A DNA stretch of 64,000 nt from Solanum dulcamara (GCF_947179165.1 NC_077242.1:4631501-4695500), one strand, 5' to 3'; positions 48,589 to 60,235 are shown, counted from the first letter of the stretch. The notes: generated from the letters alone by a model not told the origin. A program made the numbers and translations.

Positions 48589-50659
48589 CTAAGATCTATC
48601 CCACCGGCTTGTAAATTTCGATCTTGAGGACGAAGCCATAGGAGAGGAACCACGCCTAGCTGCGGTGTCAGGCTCATATCCTCTACCTCTTTCTTGAGAA
48701 GAAACTAAACCACCTGGTTTCTTAATAGAAGAAACTTGGCTGGGAGGCTCATATCCTCTACCTCTTTCTTGAAAAGAAACTAAACCACCTGGTTTCTTAA
48801 TAGAAGAAACTTGGCTGGGAATAATTGGAAAAGAAAAAAAGAGAAGAAGATTAGAGAAGAATAAATTGGATTATGGTCTAGTATAAACAACAAGTATGAC
48901 TTTACCTATGATTTCTTTGCACAGTCTTATTCTTCATAGCAACCAAATTCTTCACTTCTCGACTGTAAGAAACAGCAGAAGAGAGAGTGATCTACATGAA
49001 TATAGAGGCTATTTCAAAGAAACAAATAAAATAGCACAAATAACACAAAATAATACACAGATAGCAGCTGAAGGTAGAGACAGTTGAGGACAGGTTTAAG
49101 AACACAAGCGCAAACACTGGGAAAGACCATCCAGTATAGAGTGGGGAAGAGAGAACTTGCATGAATAAAATAACGTTGAAGCCATGTAATTGTTCTATTG
49201 GACGCTAAACTTACCTGTTGACAAACTCTATTTTTGCCTTCTTCATCAAGGGACTCCTTGTGTTGCCAAAATTGCTACCAAGTCCACTACCTACAAGTTA
49301 CCTCTTTATTCAGGAACAAATAGAGAAGTAACCTTATCACTGTAAGGTGTTCCTTATGACAAAATACCATGCATTCTAAATTAACATAACATATTAGTTA
49401 GAAAATAGATAAAGTATCTACAGAAAACATGAAGCCTACCGTAAAAGCTTCTTTTATTGCTAGAAGGCGGAACCTTTGTGCAGACTCGAACTTGTCGGCT
49501 TTGCCGTTCTACACACAAATAACAAAGATTCAATCTCGATAGTTCGACTACATGCCAATAAAATGGTAACTCACAACATATCTCCATTAAATGAGAATTA
49601 AACAAGCTTCAAAAACTAGATAACGTTAAGCATGATCACAATGTCCCAACAACATACCCAATGTAATCCACAGGTGGGGTCTGGGGAAGGTAGTGTAAGC
49701 AGACCTTATCCCTACCTTGGAAGGTAGAGAGGTTCTAATAGAGCCTCAGCTCAAGAAAAAATATAAGTACAACCTATCACCATAAAAGACCAAACTCAAA
49801 TTTCTGAGCAGGATTTGTTTGGAACTCCCTAGCTGATACTGCATTCTGTAATACACTCTTGCAAGTCCCAACATATAGTCCTTTAAGAGGTAATTGGAAA
49901 ATTTCCTATTGTTGTTAAAGGCAGCAGCCTAACTAGTCTAGATCAGCATCTGAATCTATGACAGCTTATTATGGCCTCAACTAAAACTAGAGGATGGTAC
50001 CACTTACTGGGAATACAAATTAAAGAACAAAGAAACAGAAGGAAAGCACATACTGGCATTTTCATTTTGGTACAATTCCTTGATTCTTTCGAATGACCTT
50101 TGTTGAGTTTCCTCCACTTCCTTTGACTTTGCCTGCAAGTAAATTGATATACCCTTTTGTAATGTTGAATGATTTGATAACCACAATAAGAGGAAGATAT
50201 TATCCAATACTAAACATATATCATAATAAGGGAGTAAAAAGTATAGAATGGGAGAACAAAATATGATATGATAAATCACCTCATATAACTGTTTCCATTT
50301 AAATGTTACTTTCCTTTGCTTCATTCTCTCGACCACCTGATTGATGCTCTTGTCACCAAATTCAATCTGGTAAAACCTCTTCCAAAGTCTATCAGTCACT
50401 TGACTGAGATCTCTTCCCTGAAAGAAGAATTTGAGTATTAAAAATGGACTTTATATGTAACACTGCAAGAGGATAACCTAATCATGGAGTTCCTTACTTC
50501 TGTCGAATTCTCCACATGTATTAATTGTTCAAGAGAACAGTGAGGCAAAACGCGCTCCAGTAGATGAATGTCTGTTTCACCAACATCCCCAAGGTATCTA
50601 ACATTATCTACAGCTGTCTGAACACATAAATCTACCAGTGAAGGAACCTTACACCTCAT
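48589..50659 (-). CDS. Elongin-A-like protein (RNA polymerase II elongation / E3 adaptor)
   Basis: Exons on the minus strand: 50498-50659, 50280-50417, 50054-50132, 49440-49508, 49215-49290, 48906-48962, 48589-48814. GT/AG junctions keep phase; 268 residues. The start is ATG 50659 (MRCKVPSLVDLC); a 5' UTR exon probably lies at about 53.3-53.6 kb. Residues 5-54 (VPSLVDLCVQTAVDNVRYLG...VENSTE) are the Elongin-A SIII/BC-box-F-box-like start. GRDLSQVTDRLWKRFYQIEFG and the coiled basic segment (VVERMKQRKVTFKWKQLYE) follow. QVRVCTKVPPSSNKRSFYG is a conserved plant block. The C-terminus is Ser/Arg-rich and contains a 25-residue tandem repeat. Elongin-A binds Elongin B/C, stimulates elongation and can join a cullin ligase. 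Confidence 0.9.
48671..48820 (-). repeat. 75-bp in-frame tandem duplication in the last Elongin-A exon, spanning the splice acceptor
   Basis: Two units, 48671-48745 and 48746-48820, differ by one base. Each encodes SQVSSIKKPGGLVS[F/S]QERGR-GYEP plus one residue, 25 in all. Each copy also carries the acceptor text TCCCAG|CCAA: one is the exon's own acceptor (48815-48816), the other is inside the exon (48740-48741). Confidence 0.9.
49655..49745 (-). mobile_element. RTE LINE 3' tail fragment in Elongin-A intron
   Basis: CACAGGTGGGGTCTGGGGAA and AGCAGACCTTATCCCTACCT, then GGTAGAGAGG, match the LINE 3' end in reverse. The (CAA)n run is weak here. Non-coding. Confidence 0.65.
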
Positions 50660-53600
50660 TCTTACACGTCTTTTATGTCTCGTTACGTGCTCCAATCTAT
50701 TCTGGCCAGCTCACACCTTCATATGAAAAAGTTAATCAGCGGAAGAAAGAAAATCCAGAACGTAAATCCAAACTTAGAAGCATTTAGTAGATTCAATACT
50801 AAACCAGATAAACAACAGCTTCCTGCTGTCTATCAGCAAACCTTCTATATCTTTCCTGTTGAATTCCAAGAAAATACTTCTTGCATAGATACAGTTGAGT
50901 TTCTTGTTTTCACATTATCATTTTTGAACATTTACAATTGATGCCTATGTATGTCCTATCATATCACCATATATCATATATTATACTCAAAGTGGGGAGC
51001 TTCTACCTTCAACGTTGGATTACCATTTTTTCCCTCCACTAAATCAAAATCTGATAAAATAATAAATATTTTAATTACTTAATGGTAGAATTTGGAGTCC
51101 AACATGTAACCACCCAACCCGCTAGTGATATAGTCCACTTTGGGCCTAGGCCCGCACGGCTTTAAAACACGTCACTAGGGTGTAGGATTTGCTTACTTAT
51201 ATATCCAACATCTCTCTTGTGTTTTGCCGATGTAGGACTTATTATCCTAAGCCGAGGTGTCACACATCAGCTCCACTTGAATTCTTTATAAGTTATGGCA
51301 TTACAAATTTCCTTACCTTTAGATGAAGTCCAAAAGTCATTTGATTTAACTTTTATTTCCTTGCTTTTCTCCTTTCATTCATTCCATCCATTCACCATAT
51401 TTAAAGCCCACAACTCTCCATATTAAATAAAAAATGAAACTGCCCATTTGTTTTTCCTGAGCAAATCCCAAATGGCAACAATTTAATTAAAGCATTAATA
51501 ACTTATTTAAAGCATATAACTTAATTTGTCAAGCAACAATGAATATAAAAGGTGACTCGGTTAAGGACAGTACAATAAATAATACTGAATTTTTAATTGA
51601 AGTGATGTATGCTCTTCTGATAGTATATTAGGATGTTCAAAGGCCTTACTCCATAACTATCCAAAAATGCCATATCCTCTAAATTATTTGTTCCTTATAC
51701 ACCTACAGAAAAATTCCAAGAATGCAGGGTTTAATTTCTTGTGATTTTTGTTTTAATTTAAAACAAATCTCAGTCATAATCATATAATGAGTTTAGGTGT
51801 CTTTTGGTGATTAGTCTTTCCATTTGCAACGAAGAGGAAGAATTTAAGTAAAGGGAAGAGAAAGGTATGTCATTCGTGTAGAAGTAGTATAGCAATTGTG
51901 TTCTGATCAAGTGCGAGTCGTAAGAAATGAATTTTATTTATTTTAAATTGTCTTAAAGAAAGGTTTGATCTTTTATTTTCTTTGACTTCAAATGAAAATT
52001 GATTTACAAATTTCTAATAAAAATAACAAAAAGATACTTTCCTATTGACTTAAGAGGCCGTTAGAAATAGCTCGATTAGGTTTGTACCCAGGGGCGGACT
52101 CACGTATAGAGTATCGGGTGCTCAAGCACCCATTGACCCCGACGAAAACATGGTATATGTATATAGGAAATATTGGAAAATTGATATAATCTATTGGCGA
52201 GCACCCATAAACCAAAAGGTCTAATGGGTGCTTTGGTTTTGAAGCTGAAGTTTGAGTGGTCCGATGCCCTCTAGTGAGGGTTCGAATCTTAGTGATTGCA
52301 GCATTTTTTTACATTTTTACTCTTCTTTTTATACTTTTTCCATGCTATTTGCTTGTTTTTTCTTTATTGTTTTTCCACTTTTCTATTTTTAGTGTTTTAT
52401 TTACTAACTATACTACAAAAATATTACTAAGCTCCTAGAAAGAAACACTTTTTTTGTCTAACAACTTTATGTTAAAGGAAGTGAGCATCCATGACCTTCA
52501 AATCCTGGATCATTGTACCAAATGCAACTATCAGTTTCCTCTTCTTTTCATCACTCTCCTATCATGTGCAATGCTTCAATTCAGTGTCAGACTACATTTT
52601 ATTTTAAGGCTTGTACATCTATCTAATTATGATCAATAGTCTAGAATGTCTGTCACTTTCAACACAATTTTCACTTCCAATTTATTTTTATTGTGGTATG
52701 GTATATAACCATTAGAGTTGCAATAGTGACAGTGGTGTCATAAACATGAACATTGAATTGTTTTTGTTTTATTAGTCAGATTTCATATTGGCTTATTTCA
52801 AGCTCAATTCTCAAGTTGTTAAACAAAGTACCACATTCATGAAATCTCTACTTTACTTATGTTGTGATAACATATTTCAATAATCTTATGTGAATTATGC
52901 TAAGTCTTATACTAAATCACTAGAAATACACGTGCTAGGCACGTGTCTGAGAACTAGTTGCTTAATACATAATTCCATACAAGTCCAAACTTCAGCAACT
53001 ATCAATAATGTAATAACACTTCGAAAAGCTCCGACTGTACAGTCGTATTGCTTTAAGAAAATATAAGTAGTGAATAAAATTTCAGAAATTTATAATTCAT
53101 GGATTATGCATAACATTGATTAGGTCAACAAAAGCCGGACAGAAAATTATAAATCAAATTACAATTAAAAATCAAATCCATTGGATCGTTGAATTTCACA
53201 AAACTGTAGGCATTGGCAATGAAAAAAAAACGGGAATTAAACATAAGAAATTCACAGATATGAAATTATGGACCGGATGATCGAAATTATAACCGGAAAC
53301 AGAAACAAAAGGAGAATTGAACCTCACCGGCACGTGATCGGAGCTGGAATCCGCCCGACGGACTCCTATAATCGAATATCTGAAAAAAATAATCTGAACT
53401 TAACGGAGAAGGAAGAAAGGAACTTTGAACTCCGATACAATTTACAATCTGCTAGGCATCGAAGGATTCATCGAAACACAGAAGAAAAAAAAAATTGATC
53501 GACTGATGGAAGGAGACAAAGACGGCGAACAGAGGTTTGCTATATCCCCAAAAAATAGTATCGAAAGTGTTTCAGCGCGTGCTTGTACGCGCAGTGGAAG
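50660..53600 (-). other. Probable first intron and 5' UTR exon of the Elongin-A-like gene
   Basis: A donor-like GTGCCG|GTGAGG on the minus strand near 53328 ends a GC-richer block (about 53330-53600) that looks like a 5' UTR exon. It has no usable long frame. Between it and 50659 lie a repeat (about 51108-51290, with GGGCCTAGGCCCGCACGG), an element of the GGGGCGGACTCACGT type (about 52087-52300, with a B-box-like GGTTCGAATC) and AT-rich sequence. The exon boundaries are an inference. Confidence 0.45.
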
Positions 53601-53789
53601 GCAGGTAAACAACTGGGCCTTCAAAATTTGGATTAGAATCTAAAGGCCCAATTCAGAAAGTAGTCTCCTTTTGGGCTTTGAAAAGAAAGAAGGGATAATT
53701 AGAAGGAAAAATTACCTATATACGTTACTTTATTTACCATATCTTCAAATATTTTCTACCATTCAAAATATTTCAAAAATCCCTTCTTT

Positions 53790-54010
53790 TACAACCAAAG
53801 TTGATTTTTCCAGATACATAATTGCTACTCTCTTTTATCCAAATTAATGTATTTGTATACCACAGGATGTATCCGGATGGACTATTTTTTGGAATTAATG
53901 TATCCGAATTAATTTTTCCGGATACATAATTGCTACTTTCTTTATCCGAATTAATGTATCCGGATACCACATGATGTATTCAGATGGACTATTTTTTGAA
54001 TTAATGTATC
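53790..54010 (+). repeat. About 110-bp tandem duplication with GTATCCGGATAC palindromes
   Basis: TTTTTCC[A/G]GATACATAATTG begins units at about 53804 and 53912. Each carries TTAATGTATCCGGATAC-like text and GGATGGACTATTTTTTG. Non-coding. Confidence 0.7.
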
Positions 54011-54114
54011 AGAATTTATGTATCTGGATGGGACAAATTTTAAGAGATTTTTGTAAATTGGTAAAGGGCAGGGATAAAATGCAATTTTCTCCTTACAATA
54101 TGTAATTTATATAA

Positions 54115-54665
54115 GATATACTAATTACAATAGATGGTCATTCGGTCCATTTAATTATTAAAAAAATGGCCATTCGGTGTATATTCATGTATACTCAGTG
54201 TATATTTCATGTATAGAATATATCATAATGTATATTCAGTGTATAACTCATATATAAGTAATCTATATTGTATAGTTAGTGTATACTTTCTATGACTTTT
54301 GCAAGCTATATTGTATAGTTATTGTATATTTTTTATGATTTTTAGCTATTTTTTATGTAAATAAAATATGACTATATTTGTTATAAACTAATTAACTTAT
54401 TGCATATATTTGAACTTGTCCCAACAAGAAAGGATAGTTTTAAATATATACAAGTAATTAGTTTACGATAAATATAGCCATATTTTTATTTATATAAAAA
54501 TTAGTCAAAAGTTATAGAAAGTATTCACTGACTATATTATGATACACTCAAAAGTTGAATATAACTTACTTATACGTGAGCTATACACTGACTATACGTT
54601 ATAATACATTCAAAAATCTGAATATAACTTAACTATATGTGGAGTATATACTGACTATTTATCAA
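54115..54665. repeat. AT-rich foldback (imperfect palindrome)
   Basis: About 54120-54415 and about 54435-54660 are imperfect inverted copies (for example TATAGAAAGTATTCACTGAC against AGTGTATACTTTCTATGAC), with the axis at about 54420. No frame of interest. Probably a MITE or part of a larger foldback with 54690-55650. Confidence 0.6.
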
Positions 54666-54689
54666 ACTAATTTTTTTTGAATATTTATT

Positions 54690-55640
54690 AGGCTAATTAA
54701 AGAAGAAGGAAAAGAATGAGAAATAGTAAAAGGGAAGATTGATTATGAAGGAGGAGGTGATTCTGGAAGCAAAATCGATTTTATTGCAAGTAATTTTACT
54801 TCTTTTTATTTAACTCCCCACCAACTCAAAATCTCCTCTAAACAATTTCAAATTTTTAGATATGAAATCATCTTGATGTTTAGAGTCTTTTGATATATAA
54901 TTCGCTAAAAATGATCATGTTTGTGGTACATCAAAATTTTAAATCAAGCTTTTGAAACTTTAATGGTTGATTGATCAGGTAAGAAGAAGGAAGGAAAACT
55001 AAAAGAAACAAAGAGAAAAAGGAAGGAGGAGGAGGAGGAATAGGAAGAAGAAGCATTAATGGCTAAAGTGAAAGGAAGAATAAGAAGGGTATATGGTTGA
55101 ATGGTCAGTTTGGCCATTTCTTCTACATAATATAGCAGAGAGGCTCTTTTGTATAATTAACCCAAGAACGAAAAGGAAAAAATAGACCAAATGTCCATTG
55201 GATCAAAATTTCTTACTCAAAATAACCAAATTATTATTAACTACATATAATGGCCATTCGATCACTTCTAATTCAAGCACGCGCGTATTATTAACTACAT
55301 ATAATGGCCATTCGACCACTTCTAATTCAAGCACGCGCGCATTGCTTTTTCGCTACTGCTTTTTCTTTCTGCTTTGTCTTTTCTTCCAATCATTAATAGC
55401 TTATTCCTTCTTTTTTTTCTCCTCTTCCTCCTCCTTGTTCTTCCTTATTTCTTTGCTTCTTTCCTCCCTTCCTCCCTCCCTCTTGCTTCATCTTCTTCTT
55501 CCATTTTTAAAGCTTGTTCAAAGCTCAATCTTAAAAATCGACGTGCCGTGAATCGTTTAGAGTGAATTTATATCAAAAGGCTCGAAACATTAAGAGGATT
55601 TCATATCTAAATTTTGAAACTGTTTAAAACAAATTTTTGT
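54690..55640. repeat. Long inverted repeat with purine/pyrimidine-rich arms and a 54-bp tandem repeat
   Basis: Left-arm text AATTTTTAGATATGAAATCATC (about 54853) and GGAGGAGGAGGAATAGGAAG (about 55028) return inverted at about 55594-55618 and about 55410-55440 (CTCCTCTTCCTCCTCC). Between the arms, the 54-bp unit TATTATTAACTACATATAAT... is present twice (55232-55339). The frame at 55198 is a low-complexity product of the pyrimidine tract, not a gene. Confidence 0.6.
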
Positions 55641-55983
55641 TGGTTGAGATTGAAAATCTCAACGATGTATATAGTTCTCTTAAATACAACCATTTTGTTG
55701 AAAATAATTTTTATTGCCGGTACATATTGATAAGTAACCCCCAAAAAAAGTCTCATTGTTTGATAATAGGGACTTTGTGTTGGAAAATTAATTCAAAATT
55801 GGACTATGAAACCGAAATAGTTTAGGATTTGATATTTTCTCTTAGCTTATTTAACTCATGTCTGACTCGGATTTGTAATCAACAGTATATAGAAATAAGT
55901 TTTCTAGTTCCTCGTTAAAGTATGTTTGATATTATTAGAGGTGTTTCAAATAAAAGATCTCACACTATTAATATAAGTTAAAA

Positions 55984-56122
55984 ATGGATATCAAAGTTAT
56001 GATTTTGGTGGTGAAATCAGTACTCCTCCTTTGCTTGGCTTAAAATCTTTAAGATATCTTGATTTGAGCTCAAACAATCTTGGAGGACTTCAAATTCCGA
56101 CTTTCAACATGTGGATCTTTTA
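55984..56122 (+). pseudogene. Relic of an LRR receptor-like protein gene
   Basis: The frame YDFGGEIS...LLGLKSLRYLDLSSNNLGG, then QIP, is homologous to residues about 99-140 of the intact receptor-like protein 1.5 kb downstream (YELGGEIS...LKSLWYLDLSSNNFGG). It has a small insertion, then a frame loss and stop. Nothing else of the gene is left nearby. It marks a former paralogue. Confidence 0.8.
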
Positions 56123-57188
56123 ATTATTTCTTCCCCTCGTAAATAGTGAATATTTATTTGCATTAGATGATTAAGTACACTACATTTATATATCATATAA
56201 ATTTACTATAATTAAGTGATTTAATTAAATGAGAATACATGTTAATTAGTTATGATTAAGTGTCAAAAATTAATGTGCAAACACATATGATATATTTATT
56301 GTTTTGGTGTAAACACCCATGCGAATAACTATGACAAAAATTTGTGTGAAAACACACATGCTTTGATTATTAAAAACACATTGAAGGGGAAGAAATCACT
56401 AGTTTCCCCAAGTTGTCTTTTCCTATTTTTTTCCCCATCTTTTGACTACAAAGTGGGACACCTATTGTAAAAAGTTTCTACCTTCTGTTTTTGAAAAAAA
56501 ATTACGCGGTTCCAGTAACTCAAGGATTAGGACATTTTGGCACTGTGAAAGTGATTGGGAGAAATGCTATCGAGAAAATATTTATGTCACGTAGCTTATA
56601 TTTTGAGTTTGTTACTTAATTACCAAAAAAAAAGAGTTTGTTACTCGTTTTAGCCCATATTTGTATATAAACACTTTTTATACAAGATTGATATATTATG
56701 TATAATATTTTCTCCAGATATAATGTTATATATGTAATATTATATATTGTGTTATGTGGTGTAACATTTTATACTGGGCCGTATATTTTTGAAAATTTTA
56801 ACTTTTTTTGGTTTTCTGCCTTCTTTATTCCTCCTTTTTTTTTTGCCGTCCAATGATATTTTTAATATGATATGATATTATTCATTTTGGATTAAATTCA
56901 TATGATCTTTTTTCCCAAGAAGCGTCACACCAATAAAAGTACTCTTATATCTTAAATGAAAATATAACATTTTCATTATGTAGTGTTAAGCTAAAATAAC
57001 TCAAATATATTCTTAATAAAATATAACTTTCTTTTCGACTATCAGTATAAAAATTTGTTTACACACCTAACAACTTCTCATGTCATATTCAAACTCTGGC
57101 ACTCCAACTTGGCAGTAAGACCACCTCGTATTTCCACTAAATGGAAGTGTCATTATCTTAATGATTTTCTTGTCCTTACTTTCTTCAC
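56123..57188. other. AT-rich upstream region of the receptor-like protein gene
   Basis: No gene is supported. The region is highly AT-rich with runs of A and T and would contain the distal promoter of the RLP gene. Confidence 0.5.
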
Positions 57189-57257
57189 TATAAATCCATT
57201 TGGTGCAAAGCTCCTCAAGAAAAAAACATGATAAACCAAACATGCTACTTAGTATGA
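57189..57257 (+). promoter_or_regulatory. TATA box and short uORF before the RLP start
   Basis: CTATAAATCC gives TATAAAT at 57189-57195. With the usual spacing, transcription would begin near 57220-57230. An ATG at 57228 opens a 9-codon frame ending TGA at 57257; it overlaps the main start (57242) in another frame. Whether it is within the mRNA depends on the real start site. Confidence 0.5.
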
Positions 57258-60235
57258 ATATACTTCATCTAACTCAATTTTTCATGTTTTTTCTGTTGGT
57301 CACATTTCTTTACACTAAAAATATCAACTTCATTTCTTGTCACAGTAATCTTAATGTGAGTTGTATAAAAACAGAGAAGGAAGCTCTGCTCAATTTCAAG
57401 AAAGGTCTTATCGATCCTTCGAGTAGGCTTTCTTCTTGGATTGGAGAAGAATGTTGCAAATGGAATGGCATTGTGTGTCACAAAAAAACAAGAAATGTGA
57501 TCAAGATCAAGCTACGTAACACTTTTATTCATGTTGATGATGGATATGAAAATTATGAACTTGGTGGTGAAATTAGTCCTTCTTTGCTTGATTTAAAGTC
57601 ATTATGGTATCTTGATTTGAGTTCAAACAACTTTGGAGGGAATCGAATTCCAAAGTTCTTTGGATCTTTTAGAAAATTGAGATACCTTAATTTGTCAAGT
57701 GCTGGTTTTGGTGGACCTATTCCTCCTCACATTGGAAATCTTTCAAGATTGCATTTTCTTGATCTTAGTAGTTACTCAATTAATGAGCCATTTGCTAACA
57801 ACTTGAAATGGCTCACTGGACTTCAATCTTTGAAGTACCTTAATTTAGGCAGTGTGGATTTGTCTAAGGTGAAAAACCATTGGTTTCAGTCTGTTGACAT
57901 GATTCCTTCCCTTCTGGAGTTGCATTTGCCACAATGCACTCTTTCAAATCTTCCGTTGTCTTTTGAGTTCTTCAATCTCTCTTCACTCTTAGTCCTTGAT
58001 CTCTCGAACAATGGGTTCATCTCATTATTCCCATCTTGGTTATCTAAGCTTGGAAAACTTGCTTATCTTAATTTGAACTCGAATTATCTTCGAGGTGCTA
58101 TTCCAATTGAACTAGCAAACATGACTTCACTCCAGACACTTGACTTATCGGAGAATTTTTTCCTGGAGGGTCAGTTGCATGAGAAAATGGGCAATCTGTT
58201 CAACTTGCGAGAACTGGATCTTTCTTTTAACAATTTCACAGGCGATATAACCAAATTCATAGATGGTCTTTCTAGATGCAACCACAGCAGGCTAGAGAGG
58301 ATGAACTTGGGATATAATGCTGGATTAGGTGGAATTCTTCCAGATTCTATTGGATTCTTGAAAAACCTCAAGAATATTGAACTATGGAAGAATTCATTTG
58401 TTGGTACAATCCCTGATTCGATTGGGAATTTGTCATCATTGGAGGATTTGATCTTTGCATGGAACCAAATGAGTGGACAAATTCCAGTCACTATAGGGAA
58501 ACTTTCAAAGTTGGTTGTCCTAGACCTTTTTGAAAATAATTGGTGGGGTGTCATCACAGAAGCTCACTTCACAAACCTGACTAGTTTGAAGGAATTGTAT
58601 GTATCCTCAAACTCATTACCTCCTAGTCCTCCTTTGGTTGCAAACATTAACACCAAGTGGATTCCTCCTTTTAGTCTCCAGTACCTCAAGTTCAGGTCAT
58701 GCAGATTTGGTCCTAAATTTCCTATTTGGATCAGACATCTTACTGAATTGCAAACTTTAACGTTCAGGCGTGCTGGATTTTCAGATACTATCCCTGATTG
58801 GTTGTGGGACTTGAACTGGGAACTTGAAGAACTGGATTTTGGTTATAATCAACTTAGGGGCAGAGTGCCAACTACTCTAAAATTTAAGCCTGAGTCCACT
58901 GTCTATTTGATGTCTAACCTTTTTGAGGGTCCAATTCCACCTTGGTCCTCAAATGTAGCCTCGATAAGCCTGAGTAACAATTCATTTTCAGGACCTGTTC
59001 CTTTTGATATTGGCTATAGATATCCAGATTTGACAGACTTGGATCTTTCCCAAAACTCTCTCAATGGAACCATTCCCTTGTCCATTAGCAAAATCACCAA
59101 CTTGGTAACTTTGATTCTCTCGAACAATCATCTTACCGGAGAAATCCCTGATTTTTGGGACGAAGTACCAATTTTGTACACATTAGACCTTTCAAACAAC
59201 AGTTTTATTGGCCGCGTCCCAAGCACCTTAAGTACCCTTAATTCCCTCAGATTCTTAATGCTAAGTAACAATCATCTTTCTGGAGAGTTCCCTCTTGGTT
59301 TCCAAAATTTTTCTTCCATGATCACTCTTGATCTTGGGAACAACCAATTTTCAGGAGAACTTCCTTCCTGGATAGGAGAAAAGATGCCAGTGTTGTTGGC
59401 CTTGAGCTTTCGATCGAACATGTTCAAAGGAGAGATTCCAAGTGAATTCTGCAACATGAAATCACTTCATTTTATAGATGTTGGTTCCAACAATCTCTCG
59501 GGAAATATCCCGTCTTGTTTTGGGAATCTGAAGGGCATGACTTGGGATCCTGAATCTCAACGTTACGAAGGTCAATTGAACTTATTTTCCAAGGGGAGAG
59601 ATCTCTTATACAAGGATAATCTTTATCTTGTGAATGGTATAATCCTTTCAGGCAACCATTTGACTGGTGATATACCAGAAGAATTGACAAATCTTTCCAG
59701 GATGAATACCCTGAATTTGTCCATGAATCATTTGAGTGGAAAGATACCTGAAGAAATTGAGAAGTTGAGACAATTGGAAACTCTTGATCTCTCTAGGAAT
59801 GAGATCCATGGTACCATCCCAACAGGCATGGCCAGCTTAACATTACTGACTCACTTGAATCTCTCGCACAATCACTTGTCAGGTAGAGTTCCCACAGCTA
59901 ACCAATTTAACACCTTTAATGACCCTTCGATTTACACGGGCAATCCTGATCTCTGTGGAAATCCATTGCAAAACAAATGCAAGGATGAAACAGAAGAAGA
60001 ACCTGATCTTCATCAGGATCCTCTTTATCATTCTTCTCCTAGTGAATTTGGAGAAATGGGGTTCTTTGTCAGTATAGGGGTAGGATTTGTTGTGGGATTC
60101 TGGGGAGTATGCGCAACTCTAATAATAAAAAGTTCATGGAGGCATGCCTATTTTCAGTCAGTTGGTTATTTGGGAGATAAGTTGTTTGTCATTTTCATTC
60201 TGCCTTTGGCTAGTTGGAGGAGATCCAGAAGCTAG
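57242..60235 (+). CDS. LRR receptor-like protein (EIX-receptor/RLP type), intronless
   Basis: One open frame of 997 residues from ATG 57242 (MLLSMNILHLTQFF); an in-frame TTG 42 bases upstream is not a plant start. Residues 1-32 are a signal peptide. About 41-80 is the LRRNT cap with the paired cysteines ECCKWNGIVC. About 85-890 are extracellular leucine-rich repeats of the LxxLxLSxNxLxGxIP form with a short non-LRR island (around FSKGRDLLYKD). CGNPLQNKC and an acidic stretch (DETEEEPD) follow. The transmembrane helix is 939-962 (MGFFVSIGVGFVVGFW...), with a 35-residue basic tail and no kinase. This is the layout of Solanaceae EIX1/EIX2-like RLPs, which detect microbial ligands and need a partner kinase such as SOBIR1. 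The ligand is unknown. A relic paralogue lies upstream. Confidence 0.95.
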   Translation: MLLSMNILHLTQFFMFFLLVTFLYTKNINFISCHSNLNVSCIKTEKEALLNFKKGLIDPSSRLSSWIGEECCKWNGIVCHKKTRNVIKIKLRNTFIHVDDGYENYELGGEISPSLLDLKSLWYLDLSSNNFGGNRIPKFFGSFRKLRYLNLSSAGFGGPIPPHIGNLSRLHFLDLSSYSINEPFANNLKWLTGLQSLKYLNLGSVDLSKVKNHWFQSVDMIPSLLELHLPQCTLSNLPLSFEFFNLSSLLVLDLSNNGFISLFPSWLSKLGKLAYLNLNSNYLRGAIPIELANMTSLQTLDLSENFFLEGQLHEKMGNLFNLRELDLSFNNFTGDITKFIDGLSRCNHSRLERMNLGYNAGLGGILPDSIGFLKNLKNIELWKNSFVGTIPDSIGNLSSLEDLIFAWNQMSGQIPVTIGKLSKLVVLDLFENNWWGVITEAHFTNLTSLKELYVSSNSLPPSPPLVANINTKWIPPFSLQYLKFRSCRFGPKFPIWIRHLTELQTLTFRRAGFSDTIPDWLWDLNWELEELDFGYNQLRGRVPTTLKFKPESTVYLMSNLFEGPIPPWSSNVASISLSNNSFSGPVPFDIGYRYPDLTDLDLSQNSLNGTIPLSISKITNLVTLILSNNHLTGEIPDFWDEVPILYTLDLSNNSFIGRVPSTLSTLNSLRFLMLSNNHLSGEFPLGFQNFSSMITLDLGNNQFSGELPSWIGEKMPVLLALSFRSNMFKGEIPSEFCNMKSLHFIDVGSNNLSGNIPSCFGNLKGMTWDPESQRYEGQLNLFSKGRDLLYKDNLYLVNGIILSGNHLTGDIPEELTNLSRMNTLNLSMNHLSGKIPEEIEKLRQLETLDLSRNEIHGTIPTGMASLTLLTHLNLSHNHLSGRVPTANQFNTFNDPSIYTGNPDLCGNPLQNKCKDETEEEPDLHQDPLYHSSPSEFGEMGFFVSIGVGFVVGFWGVCATLIIKSSWRHAYFQSVGYLGDKLFVIFILPLASWRRSRS

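Noticed and set aside
55198..55565. 117-residue Leu/Ser/Phe-rich frame
   Set aside because: Translation of a pyrimidine tract in a foldback repeat; low complexity, no domain.
57200..57241. 14-residue extension of the RLP
   Set aside because: It begins at TTG and lies around the expected transcription start; ATG 57242 leads straight into a signal peptide.
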